Numbered from the stretch's first letter, positions 22,035 through 35,137 are shown. The stretch: DNA of 64,000 nt from Paratinospora sagittata (GCA_035771175.1 CM069605.1:18306288-18370287); one strand, 5' to 3'. The notes: generated by a model not told the origin, from the letters alone. Numbers and translations are program-made.

Positions 22035-23956
22035 TGTTATCTCAAGGAACCCCAAGATGAGAATGTTTTGATGATTCCAAACTACTCATGTTTGTGTATC
22101 TAATGATCATGTTAAGTATTTTAGAATTATCAAGAATCAAGATTGAAGAGAAGAGCTTACAAGTCCATTGAATGACAATGATCAAAGCTTCAAGTTTTCA
22201 ATACTCAGAATGTAAATCTATCGATCAAATTACTCTCAGCAAGATCTACTTAATTGCATGTTTTGATCGATATGTTTGAAAGGTTTTTCAAAAGATTTAA
22301 ATTCTTAATCTTTTTAATGTTTGATTTGATCGAATTTTAACTGATTTGACTAAGTTTTGAAAGACAAAAATCACTTTTAAAATCAGTCTTTAAATATTTG
22401 ATTAGGACGTTAATGTCTCAGTAGCGCCCTCCTGCACTTGCATGTCAAGACGCTAATGCTACACTAAGATGCTGAGAAAGTTCACGGTTGAAAAAGTTCT
22501 TATCCATCAGGACGCTTACTACATCAGTAGCGCCCTCATTGTGTCAACCAATGAACTTATCAGGACGCTGATTCAACATCAGCTCGCTCATCGTCTCAGC
22601 TCACTGATCGTCTTTAGTATCAGGACGCTTACGTTTCAGTAGTGCCCTTATGTTTTTTGTACTTTAAAGATAGGACGCTTACGTCGTAAGTAGCACCCTT
22701 ATATTTCTAAGTGTTTTTAAGAGTATTTCAGGATGTTAACCTTCAATTAGCACCCTCACAGCTTAAGTAGTTTTTAACGTTAAGTAAGTCAGGACGCTTA
22801 CATTCTTGTAGCGCCCTCACTTCTTAATTTAGCAGGACGCTTGTGGTCCATGAGCGCCCTCAAGGAACAAAATGACAAAGTTGAGATTATGTGTCAAGAC
22901 GCTGATTGACCAATCAGGACGCTAATCCAACACTGTCATAAAGTTGTGCCTGTGCACTTTTTCAGTGTTTTTTTTGCGTAACTTTTTCTGCAGTGAAACC
23001 TTTCCAGATTTGTCAGAGATTTCCTCTGATGCACGAATCACGATTCTTGAAACCTTCCTTATTCATGCAATCTGAAAATATTTAGAATGTTCATGAAGAT
23101 CGTCTTACCATCTAACTGTTGTGAGTAAACGTTCTTTTTGAAATTAAAATTCAAATGACCAACAATTTCATCTCTACTAAGTCTATAAATACCAGCACTT
23201 AAAAAATCCACAAACACCGAAAATTCATCAAATAAATACTTTTGAAAGTTAGTCGAATTTTCAATTTGATTTCGGAGCTTAAACTGTTTTAATTTTTCAA
23301 AGTGTTTTCTTTGAAACTTTGCTCATTCAAAAGATTTTCATACTAAGCTTAATCTCAATCTTTTTTTGAAAATCTATTTGAAGGTTACTGAACTGTTTTT
23401 TACTCAAATTTTCAGTACTGTTTTAATCATATATCATTCTTGCTGAAAGAAAATTTTGATAGATAGTTCATAGAATACAATTGTACTTCATTTCATATCT
23501 TATATACTGTATCGAGTTGTAACAATAGTTATATAAATTGTTAAGTAGCTAACTTCGTTTTTCGAACAAGTGGTTGTTCTCAAACTTGTAAATTGAGGGA
23601 GGTTTAGGTTAGTCTCACACCCAAAAATTGAGATAGGTAGTTCTCTAGACTGTAAGTCGAGAGGTTTAGGTTGGTCTCAAGCCCGCAAGTTGAGCATCGT
23701 AACGGTTGTTCTCACACCTGAAAGTTGAGAAAAGGTGTAACGGTTTGGTTCTAACCCGTAAGATAATCCCTTAATGAAGAGGTTTCAAAATCCTAACTAA
23801 GAAGGTTAGGTAGTGGATGTAGGCAAGTAGTTGAACCACTCTAAATCGATTGTGTAAATTTAATTTACTTTTCTGCACTTATTTAGTTGTAACTGCATTA
23901 ATTTTAATTGTCTAAGTGTCCAATTCACCCCCACCTTGGACATACCTAGGCTAATA
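22035..23956 (+). mobile_element. Solo LTR, Sirevirus-like family A (1922 bp)
   Basis: Starts TGTTATCTCAAGG, ends CCTAGGCTAATA (the usual GGGCCAACA decayed), and is flanked by perfect TCAAG duplications at 22030-22034 and 23957-23961. It contains nine palindrome units (about 22400-22920; best unit AGGACGCTTACGTCGTAAG at 22672), TATA-like TCTATAAATACC (about 23183), and the ~35-bp 'agttgaga' repeats (23590-23740). It is the cleanest family A reference copy in the window. Confidence 0.9.
22400..22925 (+). repeat. Palindrome array of the 22035 LTR
   Basis: Nine TCAGGACGCT / AGCGCCCTC hairpin units, in the same order and with the same unit count as at 8388-8910. The last pair is a double left arm (GACGCTGATTGACCAATCAG and a second GGACGCTAATCC). 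This shared order shows that the array is inherited as a block, not re-amplified in each copy. Confidence 0.75.
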
Positions 23957-23961
23957 TCAAG

Positions 23962-24150
23962 TTCTCCAAGTTTTTCAAGAGCTTCAAGTAAGCTTTTCAA
24001 GTCTTCAAATCACTTTAAGGAAATCTCTAGTGCATCAAATATTCATTTTGAGAAGACATCATTTCAAGAGATTTCAAGTGATAGAGGTCTTTGCTTGTGT
24101 GCTTCAAACTTCATCATTTTTCAATTAAGTTATATAACGCTAGTACCTTA
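23962..24150 (+). other. Short spacer, probably a piece of the outer LTR
   Basis: Sequence rich in 'ttcaag' repeats, directly continuing 'gctttcaag' left of the solo LTR at 22035. No gene. Confidence 0.35.
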
Positions 24151-26155
24151 GGATGACGTCATTTTGACCCATAGAGTACCCATATACATATGCGTATACG
24201 TATTTGATTCTCGACGCATGTTGGTTTGAGTGTATTTGCATGCTTTTAAGTTGTTTAATATGTGCGTAAAATCTCGGAATGATCAGAGACCCGTTCAGCG
24301 TCGAAACATGTCGAAAACGGTGTTTTGGATCAGTGGAGCTCGCTCCATGGAGGAAGAAATTTATGTCACCGATTACATCAATAGCTTGTTCTACTAGATT
24401 TGTGGTCCGATTGAGCTGAAATTTTGTTAGCTTATTCTTCTCTGATAGGTTTTCATTATGATCGGTCAAGATCTTGATCGGAGTTGTCTACTGTGAGGTA
24501 TAAGACTCCAAATATTGTTTCTCAGATTTGCAGATTTTCTTGCGCAGTTTTGATCAAACGGTTGGATCTCGCAATCCTACCGTTGGATTGAGCTGAAATT
24601 TTACCATAATGTTGATAACTGACTCATAAAACTTTTGATTTGTTAAGATGTTAACTTTATGGGTATTTTGCAATAAATTAATTATCTAAGTGCAAGTAAG
24701 TGCAGCAGGAAAACTGTTCCTTTATTTAAGTGTATTTTTTCATGTGGCCCCAAAATACTTCTATAAAAGCCACCAACACTCCAATTTCGGCTCACTCTCT
24801 CATTTTTCACTTAGAAAAGAGGAAAAAGAGCTTGGAGAGGAGAAAAAGAAGGGGAAAGGAGAAAAGGAAGGGAAAAAGTTAGGGTTTTGGTGATTTTTGC
24901 TCAAAAATCCCTAAGGTTTGCATTTCTTCCTCATTCTTTCTCATTTTTCTTCCTTCTATCACTTTCATTCATGCATGTAAGCTTGTTTTTGACCTAGGGT
25001 TTTTAGGAATCTCGGATTTTAGGGTTCTAGACCTAGGGTTTGCATGTTTAGACTAATTCATCTTTTTTATGGTGTAAATGGCCATCCCTAACCTATATCA
25101 ACACCTAATGGGTGTTTTTCACCCATGAATCCTGAAATTTAAGGGAGTGGTGGAAAACCAATGTTGGACTTAAGTCTTGAATTTGAGATATGTTAATCTA
25201 GAGGATGTTGGGAGTCCATAAATGGTGAAACCCCCAATTTCTAACAAGAAATTGGAGGGGTTATATGGATTTGACCTAAACTAGGATTTTGGACTTAGGG
25301 TTTCCTATTCAATTTGCATATAATTTATGTGGATTATATGGGTAAATGTGGAAGTATAGAACTCCAATTTACTGATCTTGATTAGTGGATAACCCTAGTG
25401 TAGTGTAATTTTGGTCTAGGCCATATAATTTGGGAAATTGCCATGTAATTTGGGGATTTGCTCAAATTGGGGCTTTTGACCTAAACCAAGTCAATTGATT
25501 AAATTGACTTGGGAATTGTCTAATTGGACCCAAATTGAATGAAATTATGGGTTTAGAATGGTTGGACATGTGTTAGAATTGAATGACCTAGTTTAATTTG
25601 GCTTTATGCCTATTGTAGAGATTTTTCCCCAAATTGGGGCATATGCTATGTATTGGCTTGAATTGAGGATTTTGACCTAGACTTGGTCAATTGATTAAAT
25701 TGACATGAAATTAGTCTAATTGACCCTAAGTATGATTGAATGCCTAGTATTATAGTGGTTGGGTCGAGGGGATCAACCTAATGCATTCATTTGGGGGTTA
25801 AATGTGGGTTAATTAGGATATTAAATGATTGAATTGAGCAATATGAAATTGGCCCGTGGGTTTAACCATTCTAGAATCATTAGTTGGCTATGGATTGGGT
25901 TTAAACATGGTTGTTTAACATACTTTGGACTGATTTTAGTATTGTACGAACCATGTATTATGCAGGGATTGATTTTGATCTAAGTGACCCGATTAGGCCA
26001 ATTGGGGGTCGAGGTGCATAGGAGTTCTTTGGAGGCATCCTAGTGCTTTATTGGTTGGATTTGGATTGGCTAAGGCTAGCCAATCATTCGTGAGTGTTCT
26101 CTTTACTTGTTGGTTTTCATATATGTGGCATTGTATTACATAAATTGATTTAAAT

Positions 26156-26198
<43 letters not shown>

Positions 26199-26983
26199 TA
26201 TGTCATATGCATGTTTTAATTGATTCATGAAATGAATTTGAGCATAGTCTGGTTGGGTTATCAATTGGGTTGTGAGATCTCCTCGTTGGGGTTCCCTTTG
26301 AGAATTCTCATAAGTCTAGCAATGATCCCCAGTCATGTACTTTGCAGAGAATTTTATAGCTTGTGTAGATAGGATCGCTTAGACATGGTACGTGTCTTAA
26401 TGAGTCGATCCTATGAGCTACACAACCCCAAGAATCCTATTAGATACGAGTATTGTTTGGTTGAATTGGGCTCTGAGTGTCGCGAACCCAGTCCTTGATT
26501 GCCCTTGCTCAGAAGGTGTTAGTATTTGCATTGGCATGTTTAGTAAATGATACGCATTGTCTTGGGTAATGGCATGATGTATTATATTGACATGTATGTA
26601 ATCTTATTTATCACCATATTATTTCAAATGTTTTTATGATCTTGCCATGTTTTACATAAATGCATGTATATTGCCACTTGTAAAAGACATTCACTGAGCT
26701 TGTTGTAGCTCACACCTCATCTTTATCATTTCAGGTTCTGATAGGAAGGGGAAAAGGAAGGCTTGACTGCGGAGCACTCCCTTTAGTATTTTGTTGATGT
26801 AGGTGTTGTACATTATTTTGTATTTTGATATTATGTACATAATAACACCTATTATATATACTTAACACATAGATGGGATGTAATTTATGGTTAGGTATGA
26901 TTTTGTATTATTTAAACTTTTGGAAGTTTATACTTGGTATTTTTGGAGATGTAATATTTATTGTTGTTAATCATGTTTAGATG
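24151..26983 (+). mobile_element. TGTCACGACCC-type LTR, copy 2 (family C, plus strand, both ends cut)
   Basis: From GTACCTTAGGATGACGTCA to 'gtaatatttattg' this aligns, inverted, with 29712 down to about 27130. It has a TATA box CTATAAAAGCC (about 24761), a purine-rich leader, a long AT-rich body and a 3' part with 'ttcaggttctgataggaagg'. The first ~130 bp and the last ~150 bp that copy 3 has are absent. Repeated CCGTTGGATTGAGCTG-like phrases lie at 24400-24600. It encodes no recognisable protein. Confidence 0.65.
26158..26196. repeat. (TA)n microsatellite
   Basis: About 39 bases of uninterrupted TA inside the family C LTR; the corresponding place in copy 3 lacks it. Confidence 0.9.
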
Positions 26984-29845
26984 TGTCACGACCCACGATA
27001 CGTGACGTCATGACTGACACGGAACCCCATGTATATCCTCCCTCGATATACACGACATCCCGATAAGCCTTCTAATACACATCATAATCCCAAATACACA
27101 ACAATAAACACATATGGACATAATCAAATAATATTACATTCCCAAAATGTAAGCCATAAATTTTTTTTTCTAAGTCCACAGTAATCAAAAGTACAAAATA
27201 ATACTTAACAATGATTACAACCCATCTAAGTGTTAAGTATACGTATTAGGTGTTACATAGTACAATTTATCAAAATAAATGCGGAAAAAGTACTAACACC
27301 TACATCAACCAAAGTTCGGGAAATGCTCCACAGCTAAGCCTTTCTCTTCCCCTTCCCATCCGATCTTGAAAAGATAATAGTGAGGGGTGAGCTACAGCAA
27401 GCCCAGTGAATGTTTTTTACAAGTGGCTACATACATGTGCATTTATGTAAAACATTGTAAGATTCATTAAAACAGTTTAAACAACTGGAATGTAAACGAG
27501 GCTACATACATGTTCAATATAAGACCTCATGTTATATGAAGACAATGCATATCACTTATGACATGTTCATGCACCTAAACACCTCCTAGGTAAGAATCGA
27601 TTCAAGAACATGAGTGCGCGAGACCCATGCCCGAATGACCTCTTACCCGTATTCTAATAGGAATTCCAAGGGCACGTCACTGATTTACTATTCATTTCGA
27701 ACCCTATTTCAGGTTTAGACGAACTACGGCTGCGCCTACCCTTGAAACCCTCTGCAAGGTCCACAACCGGGGATCCCACTAGACTTACAGAATTTCTCGA
27801 AGGAAACCTCAACTAGGAGACTCAACCCAAATTGTTTTCCCAACTGACTATGATCAAATAATTTTCATGAGATATCAAATTATGCATGCCATAATAATTA
27901 AGCATTTAAAACATTTCTATATAGAATGTCACACATAGAAGAAACAAGTAAAGAAACACTCACAATTGATTGGCTAAGTCTAGCCAATTCAATTTCTAAT
28001 CCAAGAAAGTATTAGAAGATCCACGAATCATCTCGAGTACTTCAATCACCAATTTGCCTATGTGGCTTACTCAAACCAACCAAGGTCCCTACATATAACA
28101 CATGGTCCATACAATACTAAAGATCAGCCAAAGTATGCTAATAACCATGTTCAAACCTAATTCTATAGTCAATTTGAGATTTTAGCAGGGTCATAGTCAT
28201 GAGTCACCCATATTGCTCAATTCAACCATAAAATCATCAAATTAGACTACACCTAACCCAAATTGAATGCCATAGTTTGATTCCCATGATCGCAAACACT
28301 ATAATACAAAGCATTCAATCATATTAAGGGTTAATTAGGCTATTCCTCAAGTCAATTACATCAATCGACAAAGCTCAAGTCAAAATCCCCAATTTGGCAA
28401 TACATAACCTAAGGCCAAATTGAACTAAGTTATACCAAATTAATATAGGTTCAAACATTCTAAACCCATGAATCTACTCAAATGAGGTCCAATTAGATGA
28501 TTTCCAAGTCAATTTGGTCAATTGACTTGGTTTAGGTCAAAAGCCCTAATTTGGGCAAAATCCCCAATTTACATGAAAATCCCCAAATTACATGGGAATG
28601 TCAATTTACATGGCCTAAGCCAAAATTACCCAACAATTAGGTTCCCCCTATTCAAGATCAGTAATTTAGAGTGTCATACATCCATAATTACTCATCAATT
28701 TCATACAAATCACAAGAAATTTGAATAGAAAACCTTAGGTCAAAACACTAGTTTCAGGTCAAGTCTATGAAACCCCTACAATTTCTTGCTAGAAATTGGG
28801 GGTTTCACCTCTAGAGTACTCCCCATACACTCTAAGTCAACATATATTAATTTCAAGACCTAATTCCAACTTTGATTTTCCATCACCCTTTCAAAAACAG
28901 GATTCAATAGAACCCTAGGTTGAAAAATTAGTTGCATGCTTAGAAGAGAATGATGGAAGGAAGAAAAATGTGAATGAAATAGTTACCTTAATGATCTTTG
29001 AGCAAGAATCCACCCAAAAACCTCCTTTTTACCTTCTTTTTCTCTTCTCTTCTTCTTTTCCCTTTCTCCAAGCTCTCTAGCACACTTGAAGGTGGAAAAA
29101 TGAGCAAGTGTGAGAAAATCCCGTCTTGATTTGTATTTATAGAAAAATTTGGGCCCACAAGTCAAAATACACTTAAACAAAAGGAACAATTTTTTTTCTG
29201 CTGCAATTACTTCCATTTAGATGCTCACTTTTATGCAAATGACTCATTAATTTACCATCTTACCTTTCAAAAGTTTTATGAGTCAATTACCAACATTCTG
29301 ATAAACTTTCAGCTCAATCCAACGGTGGGATTGCGAGATCCAACCGTTTAATCAAAACTGTGCAAGAAAATCTGTAAATCCAAAAAATAGTGTTTGGAGC
29401 TTTATAACTCACAGTAGACAACTTCGATCAAGATCTTCACTGTTCATAATCTAACAAAATTGTAGCTCAATCGGACCACGGATCTAGGAGATCAAGCTAT
29501 TGATGTAATCGGTGACAGAAATTTCTTCCTCCATAGAGCGAGTTCAATTGATCCAAAACACCGTTTTTGACACGTTTTGACTTCGAACGGGTCACCGATC
29601 ATTCCGAAACTTCATGCAAAAGCACTCAAACCGACGCACATCGAGCATCATATACGTATACATACACGTATATGGGTACTCTACGTGTCAAAATGGCGTC
29701 ATCCAAAGGTACGGGTGTACAAGATGAATGTTTATATAGGATTATTCATATTGGGATTTGTGTTTAAGCTAGGCTGACGAGACGCCGAAGGGTATACCTG
29801 GGGGTTTCGTGCAGGTCATGACGTCACGTATCGTGGGTCGTGACA
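26984..29845 (-). mobile_element. TGTCACGACCC-type LTR, copy 3 (2862 bp, minus strand, complete)
   Basis: Both ends are present and mirror each other over about 31 bp: TGTCACGACCCACGATACG at the left and its exact complement at the right (29815-29845), each containing the inner palindrome TGACGTCA. On the minus strand a TATA-like TCTATAAATAC lies near 29140. No ORF of note. Flanks are TAGATG and AGTCC, which do not match, so the target duplication is missing and a rearrangement is likely. It abuts copy 2 in inverted orientation. Confidence 0.7.
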
Positions 29846-29929
29846 AGTCCAAAGAAGTCATTCCTTCATCTCAACTTGCATCTCATTTTACACACTTTGG
29901 TTGACTCTCATTTAGAAGGTATTCATTTT

Positions 29930-31874
29930 TGTTGGCCCAGATGTGTTCGAGGGGGGTGGGGGTGAATTGGGCACTTAGCAGATTTTAACCTTTCTTTTGA
30001 ATGTATGAAATGTTGAAAGAAAATTAAATAGAGTATAGCATGTAAACACAATGACAGTAAAAGAGACAGTGCAAACAAGATTTATAGTGGTTCGGCCTCG
30101 CCTACATCCTCTACCTAACCTCTTCAGTTAGGATTTGTCCAAACTCCACTAAGATCTTCTTACGGGTGAAGACCAATTGGTATACTTTCTCAACTTACGG
30201 GTGTGAGAAGAACCGTTATACTCTCTAAACTTATGGGTGAGAGAAGAACCTTTTTCTCAACTTCTGAGTATGTAAGAACCTTTTTCTCAACTTCTAGTGT
30301 GAGAATGACCGTTATAACTTTAAGCGACACATACTCTAATCCCAGTGACAAACCAGTCACCAATATCAAAATACAAGATGAGATATGATTCCCTTTATTT
30401 AGAATCAAAGTGATACTTACAAAGCTTTGGATTGAACCTTCTGTTACCACAGATTCAACAAAATATGTATAATGAAGTTCAGCTAAAAACTGGTTCAAAA
30501 AGCTTTCGGCTTCTTCAATGGATTTTTGAAAAGATATGGATGAAGATCAACTAATCCATAAGACTTAATGTATTTCAAAAGATCGTTAGTTTAAAGCAGT
30601 GAGTAGAAGACTAACTTCCAAAAAATTTTACACAAGTGAAAATTGTTAAAACGTTTTGAATGGTTTTCAGTTTTCGTATTTTATAGATCGATGATCATTG
30701 ATCTGTTCTAAGGCAACATATATATAGAAATAGTAGTGGCGCAATGGACATGTTAATTTTGGCGCACAAAGTTATTTCAAAAACAACGAATACGTTCTTT
30801 CTCGAAACATATCGATTCAGCTTTGTGCAATTATGGTGACAGCACCTGAATCTTCTGATCTTTCACGAAAAATGAATGTTCTGATAAAGTATAAGAACGT
30901 TCTGAAAAGCTTTGCACAATTCTAAAAAAGTATATTGTAAAAGTGTAAGTGTCAGAACAGTGACAGTGTTGGATTAGCGTCATGATTGGTCAATTAGCGT
31001 CCTGACGCATAAAAATCATTTTTGTCGTTTTGTTCCTTGAGGGCGCTCATGAACCATAAGCGTCCTACTGAACTGTGAAGAGAGGGCACTACTTGATCGT
31101 AAGTGTCCTAACTTACTTGGCGTTTAAAACGACTAAACTTCATGAGGGCGCTAATCCATAATTAGCGTCCTGACTTGTTTTAAAATATTTAAGCGCTACC
31201 AACGAGTAAGCGTCCTGATATTTTGAAAGCAATTTAAAACTCAGAAAACAATTAGCGAGCTGATTTTGAATCAATGTCTTGACAAGTTCACAGGTTGGCT
31301 TAATGAGGTCGTTACCCATGAAGTAAGCGTCCTGATAGATAAGTACATTTCAACCATGAACTCTATTAGCGTCCAAATGTATTATCAGCATTCTGACTTA
31401 CCAAGTCTATGAGGGTGCTGCTAAGACATTAGCATCCTGAAAAGGTGTATTAACGTCCTGATAAACACTTAAAAGCAGTTTTGATTTTTCATTTAAAACT
31501 TGATAAATACGATTGAAATCTCAGTATTTTCGGATCAAATCAAAAATAGAAAATTCACTGTAAATGATCGAAAAATCAACTTGATTAAACTTGCAGTCAT
31601 GCATATTGCTGAATCATATGATAGTAAAGATTCTACAACCTAAAAACAATCTAATCATATAAACGATATATATATTCTTCAAGTGGTCATGGTCTTCAAA
31701 TGGATCTTGACGACACATTCACCATGCATCATTGATTCTTCGAAGCTTTCATGTAGGATTAGATGTGTTATGCAAATATTGTTATTATAAACAGAATGTG
31801 GTTTGTAATCATCAAAATATCTTTCACATAAGGGACATACTCTTGTAAGGGACATGAGGATAATTGGTTCAACA
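29930..31874 (-). mobile_element. Solo LTR, Sirevirus-like (1945 bp, minus strand)
   Basis: On the minus strand it starts TGTTGAACCAATTATCC and soon has TTTTGATGATTACAAAC (family B-like start), while the middle has the TCAGGACGCT palindromes (about 30970-31450) and the end is family A-like, GGGCCAACA. Flanks are ATTTT (29925-29929) and ATTTC (31875-31879), four of five identical. It looks like a recombinant between families A and B. Confidence 0.75.
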
Positions 31875-31879
31875 ATTTC

Positions 31880-32052
31880 AACTTGAACTTTCATTTGAAA
31901 GTTGTTTGGTACAGAACAATCTCTCTATTTTTTTAAAAACGCTATTATATTTGAATTGGCTGGTTAGCCAATTGGGAAGATTCCTATTCGGAGGTCAATA
32001 TTTGTAACGATTGAATCCACACCTGTAAGTTGGATCAATGTTAGGTTGTAAC
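31880..32052 (+). other. Short spacer resembling the 3' part of a family B LTR
   Basis: Contains 'agccaattgggaagattcc' and 'cacacctgtaagttgg', similar to the R/U5 repeats at 15720-15770. Probably the last visible piece of the outer LTR begun at 13374. Confidence 0.35.
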
Positions 32053-32756
32053 TGTTAACACCCCTGAAATTTGACCAATTTTTACCAAATTATACAAATA
32101 ACATGTGCATATAAACACCCAAACACCGTACCGAAAAAACCCTTGATGAAATTGGCCAATGGACTAGGAAAAAGCTAAAGGGCACGTGCCAAGTACCCAG
32201 GCATTGCCTAGCCAAGTACCCAGGCATGACCCTAGGCACGTGCCCGGGCACTCCTTCTTTTGTTTAATTTATCTATAAAAAAGGGACCACGCCTCCCCTT
32301 CCAAACCCTCGAACCATTGCACCCTTTGCCCTTCAAAGACGCCGACTTGTGAATATTGTGCATATCGACCCTCTGAAGGTGAAGGTGGGGATGAAGGCCT
32401 AGGTTGCGTATCTTTACATTATAATAATCGTGACATTGCATTGATCATTTACATTATACCATGCTACATTATTTCATGCATATGAGAATATTGGTTATAT
32501 TGATGGGGCTAGTTCCATAAGTGTCTTTGTGACCATGGATCATAGAGCCGCCTGTGGCTTAAGTTAAGCCCTTTGTCACGTGCCTCGTAGCTGCATTGCA
32601 CTCGGTCCTTGATTTCAAGGGGGCACCACTTAATGACACTAAGCACTCGACCCACGGTGTTCCTTAGTTGCTCGATAATATTTAAAGCACGTGATAGGAT
32701 TGTTTAAAACCATGGTGTAGGGGTTGCTGCTGCATTAATCTTGATTGTACTGTTTG
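32053..32756 (+). mobile_element. 5' LTR, first part, of a non-autonomous element (continues 35138)
   Basis: Starts TGTTAACACCCCTG and has a TATA box CTATAAAAAAGGG at about 32272 followed by a C-rich leader. It is interrupted at GTTTG by the solo LTR at 32757. After that insertion it resumes at 35138 and ends just before the primer-binding site at 35508, giving an LTR of about 1.07 kb. Confidence 0.6.
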
Positions 32757-35137
32757 TGTTGGCCTAGTATTATAGTCCAAAAAGGGGGGTGAATTGGGCT
32801 TGACAGATTTTCGCGTTAACTTTTGGTTAGATAAATAAAATAGAATAAAGTGCGCAGTAGGTAACAATCGAAATAAACAAATGAAGGAAAAACAAATGGA
32901 CACAAAGATTTAGAGTGGTTCAGTTCCCCTTGAACCTACGTTCACTACCCAATCACCACGATAAGGATTTCCCAATACACTATTATCTAGTCAACTTACG
33001 AGCGTGACTAGAAGTCGTTTACAAAAGCCAACACAAAGGCTTGGTTCAAAGCCTTACACTAACTAACACAAAGGCTTGGCTCAAAGCCTTACACTAACTA
33101 ACACAAGGGCTTTTTTAGAAAGCCACACACGTTAACCTACACAAGGGCTCGGATAGAAAACCACACTAACTAAAACAAGAGCTTGGTTAGAAAGTCACAC
33201 TCTAGCCTATACGAGGGCTTGGCTAGAAAGCCACACTATAACCAACTTACGAGCGTGGTTACGAGCCATACAATATATGGTATGAATCCCAAGTTGACAA
33301 ACATGTCAACGATACATCATGATTACAAAAGATATAGAGAAGTGTTCTACAACACTCTCAACAATATTAAGCTTACAATCTCGAATGAGAGTAAACACCA
33401 CTATTATATGATGTGTTGCAATAGTTTTTTTTTAAATGCAATCAATTCAAATATATATGATATGAAACCGAGAATCGATTATGCACTTGTAACAAGATAT
33501 TGATTCTAACAATAATATGTTTAAGGCACAAGAATCAATATATAATGATGATCAAAACTTGATGATTCTAAAAGTGTAAATGATTAAGTTCAAGAATCAA
33601 ACAAACCAAGTGTTGATCTATGAAATCGATTCAATAAGTATAACTTTAACACATGAATCGATACCACAAGATAATTATGAAACTACTAAACAAGATACAA
33701 TAATATGAAGATCAAAATAGGGTTTCACAAAAATTACTCAAAACGAAACCAATTTTGAAGATGTTAACATAAGCACAAAACCGATTCGCTCAAACCAAAA
33801 TCACAAGAATCTAGATATAGAAAATATACCCCACTTAGGTAAGGTTGAAGCTTCAAGATTCTTCAAGTGTAATGTTGGATGAGAGATACCACGCTTAAGA
33901 ATGATCAAGACACAACAAGATGTGTGGTTAACATTCAAAAACGTCTTGAACACCTGCTCAATGGAAATACACAAGTTTCTCAAAGTATTTGAAAGATTTG
34001 GAGAACTTTTCGAAAGTATGAATCAATATATCAAATGTAAGTGAACTTTTGCTGTAAAAGAGGTTAAAAATCGCTCAAGAACTTGTTTTGTACTTGTAGA
34101 AATGTTAAGATGAAAAATGCATATGTTCTTTAGTCTTTGCAAAAGTTGCTCAACAAATGAGCAAGTGTGGTATTTGCAGAAAAACACCATACTGAGGCAC
34201 AGAAACGCGTTCCTCAAAGAAGAAGTGAGTTTCTGTTTTAAAATCTTAAAAATCTCAGATTTTCCTCCAATCAAGGAGCATTTTCCTTATATGAGGAGCG
34301 CGTTCCTTAATGTGTATGTTGGGCATAGGAACAAGGTCCTACATCAAAAACCATTGACTGTATAAACTTTTCTATTTTGCCCTTGACAACAGGAACACGT
34401 TTCCACTTGAAGGAGCACGTTCCTTTTTCCTTGATCAGAAGATTCTGACTCTCGGGAAAAACTACAGGAGCGCGTTCCTTAAACTCTGATAAAAAATTCT
34501 GAGTCTTGGAAAAAATACTCAAGAGCGCGTTCCTTCACTGTGAAGTGAAAGAAACCCATTTTTTATCATAATGAGTTTAGGACATTGTCAAATACGTAGA
34601 CTAACTTTAAAAATAATTTTTGACAATATTAAAGTATAATTGACAAGGTTAAATGTGTAAATCAATCGACTAAGCATATGATTGAGACATTCAATATACT
34701 ACACGTAAAACGATGAAACCATGCAAAGGTTGTAAAATGAATGCATGCACTGATAAAAATATGCATGATAAACAATTTTAACTAAGTGATCTCATAATTA
34801 TTATACTAATGTGTGTGCATGCATGAAAAATAATATAATAGTGTATATGTGTGAGTATGATAAACTATATGCATGATTTTCGAAAAGATGCAAATCATAT
34901 TGTGGGTGGAACATGTAAATATTAATCTACAACACAAAGATTCTAAATAAGAAATACAACCATGAAGCTCTTGAATCTTCGTGCAATATTGTTCCTTGTA
35001 CATGTTTTGACAGTATAGTTGTATCCATCTGATATAGCTAATTAGCACTGAAACAACTACATCAAAGAGATTAGTGATCACAAGTATGTTGTTTGTAATC
35101 ATCAAAACAAAATAGGGTGAGAGTAGTTATATCAACA
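32757..35137 (-). mobile_element. Solo LTR, Sirevirus-like family B (2381 bp, minus strand)
   Basis: On the minus strand it starts TGTTGATATAACTACTC and ends CTAGGCCAACA, and is flanked by perfect GTTTG duplications at 32752-32756 and 35138-35142. It is the inverted relative of 13660-15963: same opening, an AGGAGCGCGTTCCT array (about 34190-34540), the 'aacaaaggcttggctcaaagcc' repeats (33020-33260), and GGGGGGTGAATTGG next to the 3' end. No protein-coding content. Confidence 0.88.

Noticed and set aside
26984..29845. Mutator-type DNA transposon (long terminal inverted repeats)
   Set aside because: No 9-bp target duplication at the flanks and the TG...CA ends plus LTR-like TATA architecture favour an LTR; left open in the findings.
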